From Geovibrio thiophilus (GTDB taxonomy: Bacteria; Chrysiogenota; Deferribacteres; Deferribacterales; Geovibrionaceae), in assembly GCF_004087915.1 (NCBI RefSeq), contig NZ_CP035108.1, forward strand, positions 1,736,001 through 1,800,000: a stretch of 64,000 nucleotides of DNA, in the 5' to 3' direction. Shown piece by piece: positions 54,615 through 63,457 of this stretch. Numbering within the stretch: the first letter of the stretch is position 1; each line of letters opens with the position of its first letter. The position numbers and the translations under genes were made by a program. The notes under the pieces were generated by a model. It had not been told where the DNA came from, searched no databases, and was given only the letters and a program-made list of their open reading frames with translations.

Positions 54615-55139
54615 TTACTTTTCTATACCCTTGCGGGCGGGGATTCCATGAGAATAGTAATGCTTTATCTCACACATCTCTGTGACAAGATCTGCGGCGG
54701 CGATAATCTCCTCTGAGGCGTATCTGCCCGTGAGAACAAGCTCCACACTTTCGGGCAGTGTTCTCATAAGCTCAAGAACCTCATCAGCACTCACAAGCCC
54801 CTTACTGACTGCCACGTTGATTTCATCCGCCACGACAAGCCTGTATCTGCCGGAGAGAGCAGCCTCTCTGATTTTCTCAAAGCCGTTCCGTGCCGTGCGT
54901 CTGTCTTCATCGGACGGTTCGCCCCTGATAAAGCCGCCGTGACCGAAGGTTTCATGCTTTATACTATCTCCGAACAGTTTAAGGGATTCTGATTCCGAGT
55001 AGTTCCCGTCCTTGAGAAACTGTCCGAAATACACACTGAACCCCGCTCCGGCGCAACGGATGCTGATCCCGATTGCCGCTGTGGTCTTCCCTTTTCCGTT
55101 TCCGGTATATACCTGAACGCAGGATTTTTTATCCGGCAT
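54615..55139 (-). CDS. cobO: corrinoid adenosyltransferase CobO/BtuR
   Basis: A 174-residue ATP:cob(I)alamin adenosyltransferase of the CobA/BtuR/CobO type: P-loop GNGKGKTTAAIG (residues 13-24), VYFGQFLKDG, LVVADEINVAVS, LVLTGRYAS, and the C-terminal EMCEIKHYYSHGIPARKGIE. It makes the adenosyl-cobalt bond in de novo synthesis or salvage. It overlaps the cobA end by 11 bases and is the last gene of the riboswitch-led operon. Confidence 0.93.
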   Translation of the reverse strand: MPDKKSCVQVYTGNGKGKTTAAIGISIRCAGAGFSVYFGQFLKDGNYSESESLKLFGDSIKHETFGHGGFIRGEPSDEDRRTARNGFEKIREAALSGRYRLVVADEINVAVSKGLVSADEVLELMRTLPESVELVLTGRYASEEIIAAADLVTEMCEIKHYYSHGIPARKGIEK

Positions 55140-55848
55140 GATTCACAATCTCCCCTATGATTATTGTCGCCGGATGCTTAACGGCGTTTTCGTCCACAAA
55201 CCTGCCCGCCTCGCCCAGAACGGTAAACATGATGCGTTCTTCCGCCGTTTCGATGCTTTCGCCTATGAGCACGGGCACGGAAGGCTCCATGCCGTGTTCC
55301 ATGAGCCTGCCCGCTATATCTCCGAGGTTTTTTACTCCCATGTAGACAACTATGGTGAATCCCAGCCCTGCCAGCGCCTCCCAGTTGTAGGCATTGTCAA
55401 GGGTGCCCTCTTTGGTGTGTCCGGTGATGAACACCACGCCGGGAATATTACGGCGGTCAGTGAGCGCGCTTCTCAGCTTGGCGGAAAGCGCAGAGGCGGA
55501 GGTAACTCCGGCTATGACCTCAACATCGGCACCCGCCGCTCTTGCCGTTTCAACCTCTTCCGCAGTGCGCGCGAATACGGAACTGTCCCCCCCTTTGAGA
55601 CGGACGACAATCTTATTTTCCGCAAGGTGTTCTGCTATTATCCCGTTTATATCTCTTTGCAGGACACAGTTTTTGTCATAGGGATGCTTACCCACGTCGA
55701 TGCACGGACAAGCGGCATATTCAAGGACTGCCTTGTCTATCAGTCTGTCATAAAGCACCACATCGGCAGTTTTAAGCGCGTCAGCGCCCGCCAGCGTCAT
55801 TGAGCCTCTGTTGAGTCCCGCGCCGACAATTATAAGCTTTTTACTCAT
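55129..55848 (-). CDS. cobA: uroporphyrinogen-III C-methyltransferase, divergent
   Basis: A 239-residue SUMT-family methyltransferase that should methylate uroporphyrinogen III at C2 and C7 to precorrin-2. Family landmarks are DVVLYDRLID, GVTSASALSAKLRS, and ITGHTKEG. The SAM loop normally written GAGPGDPELLT reads GAGLNRGSMTL here, and the KGGDPFVFGRG motif reads KGGDSSVFART. Both changes fall in functional loops, so substrate or activity may differ from standard SUMT. It overlaps btuF by eight bases and cobO by 11. Confidence 0.75.
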   Translation of the reverse strand: MSKKLIIVGAGLNRGSMTLAGADALKTADVVLYDRLIDKAVLEYAACPCIDVGKHPYDKNCVLQRDINGIIAEHLAENKIVVRLKGGDSSVFARTAEEVETARAAGADVEVIAGVTSASALSAKLRSALTDRRNIPGVVFITGHTKEGTLDNAYNWEALAGLGFTIVVYMGVKNLGDIAGRLMEHGMEPSVPVLIGESIETAEERIMFTVLGEAGRFVDENAVKHPATIIIGEIVNHAG

Positions 55849-56626
55849 ATAATTTCCTCAATGCGGAATTAAGCTCAAGAACAGCGTCAAACGAGCCTGT
55901 ATTGGCTCTTGAGTATTTTCTTTCATCCGCATGTATCCATTTCGTTTTCATTTTCGCAAACTCCGGTCTTTTTTCCGGTTCCACAGGATTGCGGTTCATC
56001 GGTCCCGTCTGCCATATGTATACATCAGGCTGCAAAGCAACGGCTTTTTCAACGGAGAGCTTCACAAGCTTTCCGTCAGAATCCGTCAGAATCTCACCCC
56101 CGGCGGCACTCACCACAGAAGCGGCTATATTTCCTCTGCCCGCAACTATATAAGGAAGCTGGCTGATTTCGTAAATTACCCCGGGCTTTTCCTTAAGCGG
56201 CTTCACAGAGGCGAGCTTCGCTCTGAGCTCTGCCGCCAGCGCTTCCGCCTGTCTCTCGTGTCCGGTTATTTTCCCGATTTCCATCACCGCTGTGAGAATC
56301 TCTTCCAGATTCAGAGGATCATACTTATACACAGCCGCGCCCGTAATAGCCTTCACAGCGTCCGCATAATACTCATCAGCGGAGCCTGTGATTATCAGAT
56401 CGGGTCTGAGAGAGCGTATTATCTCAGCATTGGGGCGGATATGCGTGCCGACCTTCACAGCGTCCGGAAACTCTGTAACATTCTTCGTAACCCCCGCAAC
56501 CCTGTCACCGGCGCCCAGCTTGTAAAAGACGTCCGCTGCGGCAGGAGCGAGTATAACCACCCTTTCGGCGGCGAGTGCGTTAAATGCGGAAAGTAAAATG
56601 ATCAGTGTGAGAAACAGCCTGAACAT
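55841..56626 (-). CDS. btuF: periplasmic cobalamin/corrinoid-binding protein
   Basis: A 261-residue BtuF-type binding protein: signal peptide (to about residue 20), lobe one with VVILAPAAADVFYKLG and AEIIRSLRPDLIITG, lobe two with AAGGEILTDSDGKLVKL and ALQPDVYIWQTG. The ATG at 56626 follows GGAGG and lies 47 bases inside the ATPase gene. Position behind a cobalamin riboswitch supports a corrinoid ligand; cobalt-chelate or siderophore remain possible. Confidence 0.82.
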   Translation of the reverse strand: MFRLFLTLIILLSAFNALAAERVVILAPAAADVFYKLGAGDRVAGVTKNVTEFPDAVKVGTHIRPNAEIIRSLRPDLIITGSADEYYADAVKAITGAAVYKYDPLNLEEILTAVMEIGKITGHERQAEALAAELRAKLASVKPLKEKPGVIYEISQLPYIVAGRGNIAASVVSAAGGEILTDSDGKLVKLSVEKAVALQPDVYIWQTGPMNRNPVEPEKRPEFAKMKTKWIHADERKYSRANTGSFDAVLELNSALRKLYE

Positions 56627-57293
56627 TAAACACCTCCGACAGCATAGCCGCCTCTGCGTCCCGGGCGGGAACGTCATATATCAGTTTTCCTTTATTCATC
56701 ATCCATATCCTGTCAAAATAATTCACCGACAGATTCACCTCGTGCATAGAGGCGATAAGTGTTCTGCCGGAACCCGTGAGCAGCTTAAGAATCTCCAGCG
56801 AATGCCTGACATCAAGCATCGAAACGGGTTCATCCAGAATGAGAGCACCCGTCCGCTGATTAAGGGCACGTGCTATCATCACCCGCCTTTTTTCACCGCC
56901 GGAAAGCTCCGAGAAGGCTCTGTCACGCAGTTCTGTCAGGGCTGTATCCGTCAGTGCCTCTTCCGTAAGCGAGTCCGCATCCTTCATATACCCTGCGGCA
57001 TAAGCACCCAGACGCACAACCTCAAACACTGTAAACGGAAACACCACGGACGGAAGCTGCGGCATGAAAGCTATCATACCTGCCCGCTCCCTGCGGCTTA
57101 TTCCGTTCAGCCTTCTTCCGCTGAAATGCACGCCGTCACAGGCGATCAGCCCTGTGAGAATATGCAGAAGCGTGCTTTTGCCCGAACCGTTTTCGCCTAT
57201 GAGGGCTATTTTTTCGCCTTCCTCAACGGTGAGATCCGGCACATCAATGGAGAATCCGCCTCTCTTGAACGTGAGATTCCGAAGTTCAATCAT
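56580..57293 (-). CDS. btuD: corrinoid ABC importer ATPase
   Basis: A 237-residue ATPase: GENGSGKST, FSELSGGEKRRVMIARAL, LILDEPVSMLDVRH. It is of the FecE/BtuD importer class and overlaps the permease by eight bases. The gene's 3' end overlaps btuF by 47 bases, unusually long, but both reading frames are intact. Confidence 0.87.
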   Translation of the reverse strand: MIELRNLTFKRGGFSIDVPDLTVEEGEKIALIGENGSGKSTLLHILTGLIACDGVHFSGRRLNGISRRERAGMIAFMPQLPSVVFPFTVFEVVRLGAYAAGYMKDADSLTEEALTDTALTELRDRAFSELSGGEKRRVMIARALNQRTGALILDEPVSMLDVRHSLEILKLLTGSGRTLIASMHEVNLSVNYFDRIWMMNKGKLIYDVPARDAEAAMLSEVFNVQAVSHTDHFTFRI

Positions 57294-58236
57294 GCCACAT
57301 CTCCGCCTGCCTGCCGCGAAGTATATATAGAAAAAACACTCCGCCCAGAACAGCGGTCACTATCCCAACCGGAAGCTCAGCGCCGTTCGGAATGACACTT
57401 CTCGCCACTGCGTCCGCGGTTATCATAAGCAGTGCGCCGAAGACGGAAGAGTAAAATATCCCCTGCCTCACGTCGCTGCCGTAAAAGCTTCGGGCTATGT
57501 GCGGAACAATCAGACCCACGAAGCCGATAAGCCCCGTGAAGCTCACAGAAACAGCCACAAGCGCCGTAGAGAACACGAACGCCCTCATTCGCTCACTCCG
57601 CACATTCACGCCGGAGGTCTCGGCAGACATCTCGTCAAGGGCGAGTATGTTCAGGGGTTTTGCCCTTAAGAGGAAATAGCCCGCGCACAAACAGAAGACA
57701 GCCGCAGCGAAAGCGGTTTTTGTCCATGTAATCATATAAAAGCCGCCCATCAGCCAGAAAACTATGGACGTTAAGGACTCCTCAAAAAAGAATTTAACGA
57801 ATCCGATCACCGATGAGGCAACTATGTTCAGCACCACTCCCGCCAGAATCATCGTGACGGGACTTATGCCGCTCCTGCGGTATGAAACGCCGTAAACCAG
57901 CATCAGTCCGCCCAGCCCGGTAAAGAGAGCCACAGGGGAAGCAAGATGAGCCGGAAGCCCAAGAGCGATGGCTGCAACAGCGCCCAAAGCGGCGGAAGAG
58001 GCTGCTCCGGTTGTGAAGCTGTCCGCAAGAGGATTACGCAGCACAAGCTGGTATATCGAGCCGCTTAAGCCCAGCATAGCGCCCGTAATCGCCGCAAAGA
58101 CAACCCTCGGCATGCGCATGTTCAGCAGAATATGCCTCTGCACCTCATCGGAGCGGAAGTGAGTTATATCCGTGGAGCCCACAAAAACTGCCCCTGCGCA
58201 TACGCATAAGAGTATGCAGAGCCAGAGGGCTTTCAA
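57286..58236 (-). CDS. btuC: corrinoid ABC importer permease
   Basis: A 316-residue FecCD/BtuC permease: NMRMPRVVFAAITGAMLGLSG, NPLADSFTTGAASSAALGA, GFVGLIVPHIARSFYG, ELPVGIVTAVLGGVFFLYIL. It is co-transcribed with the ATPase and binding protein; a four-base overlap links it to the ABC-2 permease upstream. Confidence 0.88.
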   Translation of the reverse strand: MKALWLCILLCVCAGAVFVGSTDITHFRSDEVQRHILLNMRMPRVVFAAITGAMLGLSGSIYQLVLRNPLADSFTTGAASSAALGAVAAIALGLPAHLASPVALFTGLGGLMLVYGVSYRRSGISPVTMILAGVVLNIVASSVIGFVKFFFEESLTSIVFWLMGGFYMITWTKTAFAAAVFCLCAGYFLLRAKPLNILALDEMSAETSGVNVRSERMRAFVFSTALVAVSVSFTGLIGFVGLIVPHIARSFYGSDVRQGIFYSSVFGALLMITADAVARSVIPNGAELPVGIVTAVLGGVFFLYILRGRQAEMWHD

Positions 58237-58970
58237 CTCTCAACCCCTTTCAGAATCCGCCCCGCTATGACAAACAGCACAGCGGCGGCACCAAGCATAA
58301 CCCCAAGATTCAGCAGCAGATCACATCCGGTTCCTATCAGGGAACATCGTATCAGCTGCGTGGAATAGGTCAGGGGCGAGATATGCGCTATGATTTTTGC
58401 TGTCAGCGGCATTTTATCCACAGGATAAAACGTGCCTGAGAGAAATATCATCGGCGTTATAACAAAAGTGTTCACAGCCATCTGGTCGCCGTGGTTTTTC
58501 ACCACGAGGGCAACAATTATCCCCAGAAGCGAAAAAACGATAAGGTGAACAAACAGCACGGGAACAAACAGAAGGCTTATTTTCAAGCCCGCTCCGGCTA
58601 TGAGCGCATAAACAAGGATGACAGCAGCGGGAATAAGCCCTTTGATAACTCCGTAGAGCATCTCACCCGCCACGATCTCCCACCTGCTCACGGGAGCGAG
58701 AAGGTATTCGTCAAAAACTTTAAAATAGAACCGGGAAATATTTATCTCACCGGAAATGCCGTAACTCTGATTCAGGCTGCTCATGGCAACAAGTCCGGGT
58801 ATGAGAAACGTCAGGTAATCCACACCGTCAACTGAGGCGAACCGCCCTATTCCGTACCCGAAGGCAAGAAGAAACAGAAAAGGCGACACGGCGGATGATG
58901 CAAGCACCTTCCAGAACCTGCTGCGCAGAACCCGGGTTTCACGATATAAAACACCTTTTACACCGTTCAT
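58233..58970 (-). CDS. ABC-2 type exporter permease (second pair)
   Basis: A 245-residue membrane protein with six hydrophobic segments and the motif TFVITPMIFLSGTFYPVDKMP, close to FFIMPMNFFSGTFYPVDNLP in the permease at 43.9 kb. It overlaps its ATPase by four bases and btuC by four. The two ABC-2 pairs are clearly related, and each sits with a FecCD importer. Confidence 0.87.
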   Translation of the reverse strand: MNGVKGVLYRETRVLRSRFWKVLASSAVSPFLFLLAFGYGIGRFASVDGVDYLTFLIPGLVAMSSLNQSYGISGEINISRFYFKVFDEYLLAPVSRWEIVAGEMLYGVIKGLIPAAVILVYALIAGAGLKISLLFVPVLFVHLIVFSLLGIIVALVVKNHGDQMAVNTFVITPMIFLSGTFYPVDKMPLTAKIIAHISPLTYSTQLIRCSLIGTGCDLLLNLGVMLGAAAVLFVIAGRILKGVES

Positions 58971-59809
58971 GCGTCTATCCTCCTTCCGGTAATGGTGAGG
59001 TAGACATCCTCAAGGTTCGTTTCCCTTATGCTCGCTGTTTCCGTCAGTGAGGCAAGCCTTTTAAGCCCTGCCTCACGGGTTTCAAAGAACTCTGTTTCCG
59101 TTCTGCCGTTTCTGTATATGTCAAGCGCCCATTTGCCGACCCTTGCCTTAAGCTCCGCCGCCGTGCCTTCTGCTACAATTCTTGCCTTGTCCATAATCAT
59201 CACACGGTCAGAGAGCAGTTCGGCTTCCTCGATGTAATGAGTTGTAAGCAGGATTGTACACTGTTTTTCCTGATTGATGCTGCGGATGAAATCCCACATG
59301 GTTCTGCGGACAGAGGCATCAAGCCCGACAGTCGGTTCATCCAGAAAAAGGACGAACGGATCATGGAGAAGAGCACGGGCGATTATCAGCCTGCGCTTCA
59401 TTCCGCCGGAAAGGTTTCCGGCAGTTTTACCGGCATGGGCGGAAAGCCCCGAAAAATCAAGAGCCTGTGCGATTCTCTCCTCAGCTCTGTCAACGCCGAA
59501 AAGCACAGCATGGGTTTTCAGGTTCTGATACACAGTAAGATCCCTGTCCACATTATTATGCTGGGGAACAACGCCGATGGTGCGCTTAATCCGCTTATTC
59601 TGCGGGTCAAACTCTTCACCGTCGTACCGTATTTCACCGGAGGCGGGAATAGTCAGCCCCGTCAGCATGTTTATAGTCGTGGTTTTGCCTGCGCCGTTAG
59701 GACCGAGGAGAGCAAGAACGCTCCCCTCCTCCACGTCAAAGCTTATTCCGTCCACGGCGGTCTGACCGCCGAAGAGCTTGGTAAGGGATCTGACTGTTAT
59801 TTTATTCAT
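58967..59809 (-). CDS. ABC-2 type exporter ATPase (second pair, DrrA-like)
   Basis: A 280-residue ATPase: GPNGAGKTT, NLSGGMKRRLIIARAL, FLDEPTVGLDAS, then the exporter-type C-terminal domain (EGTAAELKARVGKWALDIY). It lies one base after the cbiK stop. Its relation to cobalt or corrinoid handling is by position only. Confidence 0.88.
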   Translation of the reverse strand: MNKITVRSLTKLFGGQTAVDGISFDVEEGSVLALLGPNGAGKTTTINMLTGLTIPASGEIRYDGEEFDPQNKRIKRTIGVVPQHNNVDRDLTVYQNLKTHAVLFGVDRAEERIAQALDFSGLSAHAGKTAGNLSGGMKRRLIIARALLHDPFVLFLDEPTVGLDASVRRTMWDFIRSINQEKQCTILLTTHYIEEAELLSDRVMIMDKARIVAEGTAAELKARVGKWALDIYRNGRTETEFFETREAGLKRLASLTETASIRETNLEDVYLTITGRRIDA

Positions 59810-59810
59810 A

Positions 59811-60773
59811 TTATTTGAGTTTTATTCCGGCTTCCTTTGCGGCTTCCTCAAGGTGATTAATAAAAATCCCCCTGACAGCGGCTTTATGCCCCAGCCCTTC
59901 AAGAACGGGCGTAACATTGAACCCCGCCTTGGTGAGCATCACCTTCCATGAATCTTCCTCATCCCCCGCCATGTCGTTTTCCGCATGGTCGCCCGCAACA
60001 TACATAAGCGGTCTGAGGATGACGTTTTTAACCTTTTTAGCAGTGAGCTTCTCAAGCACAGTGTCAAAATCGGGCAGCCCTTCCACCAGACCTATGGCAA
60101 CGGGCACTCCGTACTTACGGTTGAGAATTATCTCAAGTTCGTAATAAGCGCCCTGCGACATATGCTCGTTTCCGTGCCCCATGTAAACAAGGGCGGCTTT
60201 TGCGTCCTTCGCCTGTTTTATGTCCGGCTCAAGAACTTTTGCCAGAGCTTCCAGATATTCCCCGTGGGAATAGGCTCCGGTAAGGGGTTTGCCTATGCCC
60301 ACCGCCGCAAAGGGCTGAAATTTCGGTTTGAGTGTTTTTATGGAGGCAAGGGCACTGACATAAGCAGTCATGTCGGCGTACTCCTCACCGTCTGTGATAA
60401 GCGTAGGCTGAACAACTATATTTCTGTAGCCAAGGTTCTGGAGATCCGCCATAACGCCGAGAACGTTTTTTACACCGTAAAGCATTTCGGGAATCTGCGG
60501 GTGCTCCCTGCGGTATTGAGCGTCTGCCGCCCTCTCATTCCATATCCTGCGGATTATGTTTGATGTAAACGCAAGGCGCACGGGTGTTTCGGGGTACTTA
60601 ACCTGCGTTTCTCTCACCAGTGCGAGTATCGGCTCCAGAGTTGTTTCATAGGTTGTGCCGAATGACGTGATGACAATTGCCGTTTTTTCATCCATTGCTT
60701 TTTCTCCTCCTGATGCCTGCACTGCGCCCGTAAAAGCGAGAAAGGCAAGGAACACTGCGAATATGTGCTTCAC
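59811..60773 (-). CDS. cbiK: sirohydrochlorin cobaltochelatase, periplasmic type
   Basis: Inserts cobalt into sirohydrochlorin in the anaerobic cobalamin route. The 320-residue protein has the CbiK fold with both metal-site histidines visible, YMGHGNEH and VAGDHAENDMAGDEEDSW, and the N-terminal ITSFGTTYETT. It begins with a signal peptide (HIFAVFLAFLAFTGAVQAS), so it should be exported, as in the periplasmic CbiK of Desulfovibrio. The start is GTG at 60773, with AAGGAGG five bases ahead. It is the first gene after the cobalamin riboswitch. Confidence 0.88.
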   Translation of the reverse strand: MKHIFAVFLAFLAFTGAVQASGGEKAMDEKTAIVITSFGTTYETTLEPILALVRETQVKYPETPVRLAFTSNIIRRIWNERAADAQYRREHPQIPEMLYGVKNVLGVMADLQNLGYRNIVVQPTLITDGEEYADMTAYVSALASIKTLKPKFQPFAAVGIGKPLTGAYSHGEYLEALAKVLEPDIKQAKDAKAALVYMGHGNEHMSQGAYYELEIILNRKYGVPVAIGLVEGLPDFDTVLEKLTAKKVKNVILRPLMYVAGDHAENDMAGDEEDSWKVMLTKAGFNVTPVLEGLGHKAAVRGIFINHLEEAAKEAGIKLK

Positions 60774-60871
60774 ATACTCCTCCTTAAAAAAAGTTTTGAT
60801 TTTATACGGGTGCGACAGGGAAATCCTGCGGGGGGGCATATTTTGGTGCCTTCATCCTCGTAAAGTTCAAA

Positions 60872-61032
60872 CAGAACAGGTATCCTGACTTCCGGCACGG
60901 CATTTTAAAGCGCCGCCTAATTCCGCACCTTCCCATCCGTTTTTCGGACAGTGGCTAAAACGCGGGTTCGTTCCGGTTACAGTAGCGGGACTGTTTTGGA
61001 TTTTAACCAAATTCCCTGTTTCTGTCTCCACC
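60872..61032 (-). promoter_or_regulatory. cobalamin riboswitch
   Basis: Read on the minus strand: GGGAATTTGGTTAAAATCC (61016-60998), then CCCGCTACTGTAACCG (the conserved CGC-ACTGT core, 60990-60975), and near the 3' end AGTCAGGATACCTG (60890-60877), the cobalamin-box consensus. The order and spacing match the class I riboswitch. It lies 100 bases before cbiK, and the intervening leader ends in a T-run next to the AAGGAGG, so control at termination or ribosome access is possible. It occupies most of the 349-base gap between cbiK and cbiD. Confidence 0.93.
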
Positions 61033-61076
61033 TCGTATATTCGGGTATTTTCGGACTCAGAAGCCTATTAGTCAAC

Positions 61077-61082
61077 TATAAT
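61077..61082 (+). promoter_or_regulatory. -10 box for the plus-strand cbi operon
   Basis: A perfect TATAAT 41 bases before the cbiD ATG. A poor -35 (GACTCA, 61054-61059) is 17 bases upstream, so the promoter may need help. TTGACT on the opposite strand (61078-61073) could be the -35 of the divergent riboswitch transcript. Confidence 0.4.
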
Positions 61083-61122
61083 TCTCCTTGACACATATTT
61101 TATTTCGGAACACCATCTCAAA

Positions 61123-62103
61123 ATGCGAAAGGGATTCACCACAGGCACGGCGGCAGCGGCGGCGGCAAAGGCGCACGCAGTATACATCATGAGCGGTACA
61201 GCGGCGGATCACACTGATGTTGTCCTGCCGGACGGCAGCCGTATGTGTATACCCGTTTCCTGTTCAGCCGAAGGTGCTTTTGCGGTGAAGGATTCGGGCG
61301 ACGATCCCGATGTGACTCACAAAGCTGAGATACACGCAAGCGTACAGGTGAACAGCGGCGGCAGAATCGAAATTCTCGGCGGCAGGGGCGTAGGCAGAGT
61401 AACCAAGGCCGGTTTGCAGATCCCCGTGGGAGAGGCGGCAATAAACCCTGTTCCCCGCATGATGATAGAACAGAATGTGCGCGAGATCATAGGCAAAGCA
61501 AACGGCGCCATAATAACAATATCCGTACCCGATGGAGAGAGGCTCGCAGCACTGACCTTCAATGAGCGCATCGGGATAATCGGCGGCATATCCATAATCG
61601 GCACGACAGGGATTGTGCACCCCATGAGCGTTGACGCTCTGGTGGATTCGTTCAAATGCGAAATAGACGTGAAACTCGCCGAAAACAGGCACATAGCACT
61701 TGTGGCGGGCAAAATAGGCGAAAAACATCTGCAATCCATACACACGGACGCAGAGGCAGTGATGGTAAGCAATTATTTCGGCGAAGCTTTCAGCTACCTG
61801 CGCTCAAAGGGCATCAGTGAAATAACGTTAGCAGGACATCCGGGAAAGCTGGCAAAACTCGCCATGGGGCATTACAACACCCACTCAGGCGTTTCCCCGC
61901 AGGCGCAGGGATTTGTCGGTGAGGCGCTTGGTCTCCACAGAGACTTCAACACCGTTGAGGAGATATGCCTTACTCATCCCGAAGGCTTCGGCAGAATAGC
62001 GGAGCTGATAAGCGGGCGTGTGCGGGCGGACTTCGGATTTCACAAGACTGATGTGCTGCTTTTTAATATGAAGGGAGACCTCATAGGAGTTTACAATGCC
62101 TGA
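61123..62103 (+). CDS. cbiD: cobalt-precorrin-5B (C1)-methyltransferase
   Basis: A 326-residue CbiD: RKGFTTGTAAAAAAKA at the N-terminus, GRGVGRVTKAGLQIPVGEAAINPVPR, IGIIGGISIIGTTGIVHPMS, and GHPGKLAKLAMGHYNTHS. It acts in the anaerobic corrin route. It has no obvious ribosome-binding site and a short leader. First gene of the plus-strand operon; it overlaps cbiE by eight bases. Confidence 0.93.
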   Translation: MRKGFTTGTAAAAAAKAHAVYIMSGTAADHTDVVLPDGSRMCIPVSCSAEGAFAVKDSGDDPDVTHKAEIHASVQVNSGGRIEILGGRGVGRVTKAGLQIPVGEAAINPVPRMMIEQNVREIIGKANGAIITISVPDGERLAALTFNERIGIIGGISIIGTTGIVHPMSVDALVDSFKCEIDVKLAENRHIALVAGKIGEKHLQSIHTDAEAVMVSNYFGEAFSYLRSKGISEITLAGHPGKLAKLAMGHYNTHSGVSPQAQGFVGEALGLHRDFNTVEEICLTHPEGFGRIAELISGRVRADFGFHKTDVLLFNMKGDLIGVYNA

Positions 62104-62704
62104 CATATACATAATCTCCACCGGAACCGGACACCCTGACATGCTCACAGGCAAGGCGAAAAAAGCGCTCAGCCTGATAGACCTCGCAGTGGGCGGCGAA
62201 AGGTTCAGAGGCTGGGTCAGCGTCCCTTATCATGTGCCGGAGCCTCTCATAAGCGGCACTCATGAGTTTATAAGAAACAACAGAGGCAAACGCATAGGCG
62301 TTCTGGTCACGGGAGATGCTGGCTTTTTCAGCCTCGCTAAATCAGTGGTGAAGGAGTTCGGCAGGGAGAATGTTACGGTTATTGAAGGCATAAGCGTTGT
62401 TCAGGCGGCCTTTGCCGCCATAGCAGAGCCTTGGGAAAACGCTGTCTTCCTCTCTGCCCACGGCAGAAACGGATTTGATGCCGAAAAAGCGGTCAATGCG
62501 GAGAGGTTTCTGATACTCTGCGACAAGGTGAACAACCCAAGAAAAATTATTGAGGAAAACAGCCGTCTGATAAAGAATTTTGAACTTTGGGTTACCGCAA
62601 ACCTCAGTCTGGACAGCGAGAGAATACACAGAGTCACGCTTAATGAACCCATCCCCGAAGATGCCCTCTCATGCGTGGTTGGAATAAGGAAAACAGGTGA
62701 ATAA
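62096..62704 (+). CDS. cbiE: cobalt-precorrin-7 (C5)-methyltransferase
   Basis: A 202-residue tetrapyrrole methylase-fold protein of the CbiE type: ISTGTGHPDMLTGKA at the SAM loop, RIGVLVTGDAGFFSLAKSVV, VIEGISVVQAAFAAIAEPW, FLSAHGRNG. There is no CbiT domain attached, so decarboxylation and C15 methylation must be encoded elsewhere. It sits between cbiD and cobM with tight overlaps. Confidence 0.88.
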   Translation: MPDIYIISTGTGHPDMLTGKAKKALSLIDLAVGGERFRGWVSVPYHVPEPLISGTHEFIRNNRGKRIGVLVTGDAGFFSLAKSVVKEFGRENVTVIEGISVVQAAFAAIAEPWENAVFLSAHGRNGFDAEKAVNAERFLILCDKVNNPRKIIEENSRLIKNFELWVTANLSLDSERIHRVTLNEPIPEDALSCVVGIRKTGE

Positions 62705-63457
62705 ATGGCAAAAGTCTATTTCATAGGCGCGGGACCCGGCGACCCTGAGTTGATAACCCTCAAGGGTATAAACACAATCAAGAAATGCGAAACAGTCATA
62801 TACGCCGGAAGTCTGGTATCAAAAGAAATTCTCACCCACTGCACCTCAACCGCAGAGATATATAACTCCGCTTCCATGAATCTGAGTGAGATTATAGAAG
62901 TGACAAAAAAGGCGGTGGAAAAAGGGCGGAACGTGGCACGCCTTCATACCGGCGATCCGTCAGTCTACAGCGCGCTGAATGAGCAGATGGAGGAGCTGGA
63001 CACACTGGGAATAGAATATGATATAATCCCCGGAGTGACCGCCCTTTTCGCCTCAGCCGCCGCTCTGCGGAACGAGCTGACACTGCCTGAAATATCTCAG
63101 ACTGTCGTCATAAGCCGCATAGAGGGGAGAACCCCCGTTCCGGCGGACGAGAGCGTGGAGCGTCTGGCGTCCCACGGCGGAACCTTCTGCTTTTACCTCT
63201 CTGTGGACAGGTTCGCGGACATTGCGGACACCTTTATTAAAAAAGGCTGGAATCCAGACACCCCCGCCGCCGCGGTCTACAGGGCAAGCTGGACTGATGA
63301 GCGCATTCTGCGGGGTACGCTCACCGACCTTGATGAAAAAATAAAAGAGAGCGGCATCAACAAGCACGCTCTGATCATAATAGGTCACGCTCTGGGCGGC
63401 AAAGGCTCACACTCCAAACTTTATGATAAGGATTTCTCGCATGGAACACGCCCGTAA
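62705..63457 (+). CDS. cobM: precorrin-4 C11-methyltransferase
   Basis: A 250-residue CbiF/CobM: VYFIGAGPGDPELITLKG, YAGSLVSKEIL, ARLHTGDPSVYSALNEQM, IIPGVTALFASAAALRNELTLPEI, and TPAAAVYRASWTDE. All standard loops are intact, in contrast to the altered loops of the cobA product. It begins one base after the cbiE stop and overlaps cbiG by 17 bases. Confidence 0.93.
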   Translation: MAKVYFIGAGPGDPELITLKGINTIKKCETVIYAGSLVSKEILTHCTSTAEIYNSASMNLSEIIEVTKKAVEKGRNVARLHTGDPSVYSALNEQMEELDTLGIEYDIIPGVTALFASAAALRNELTLPEISQTVVISRIEGRTPVPADESVERLASHGGTFCFYLSVDRFADIADTFIKKGWNPDTPAAAVYRASWTDERILRGTLTDLDEKIKESGINKHALIIIGHALGGKGSHSKLYDKDFSHGTRP

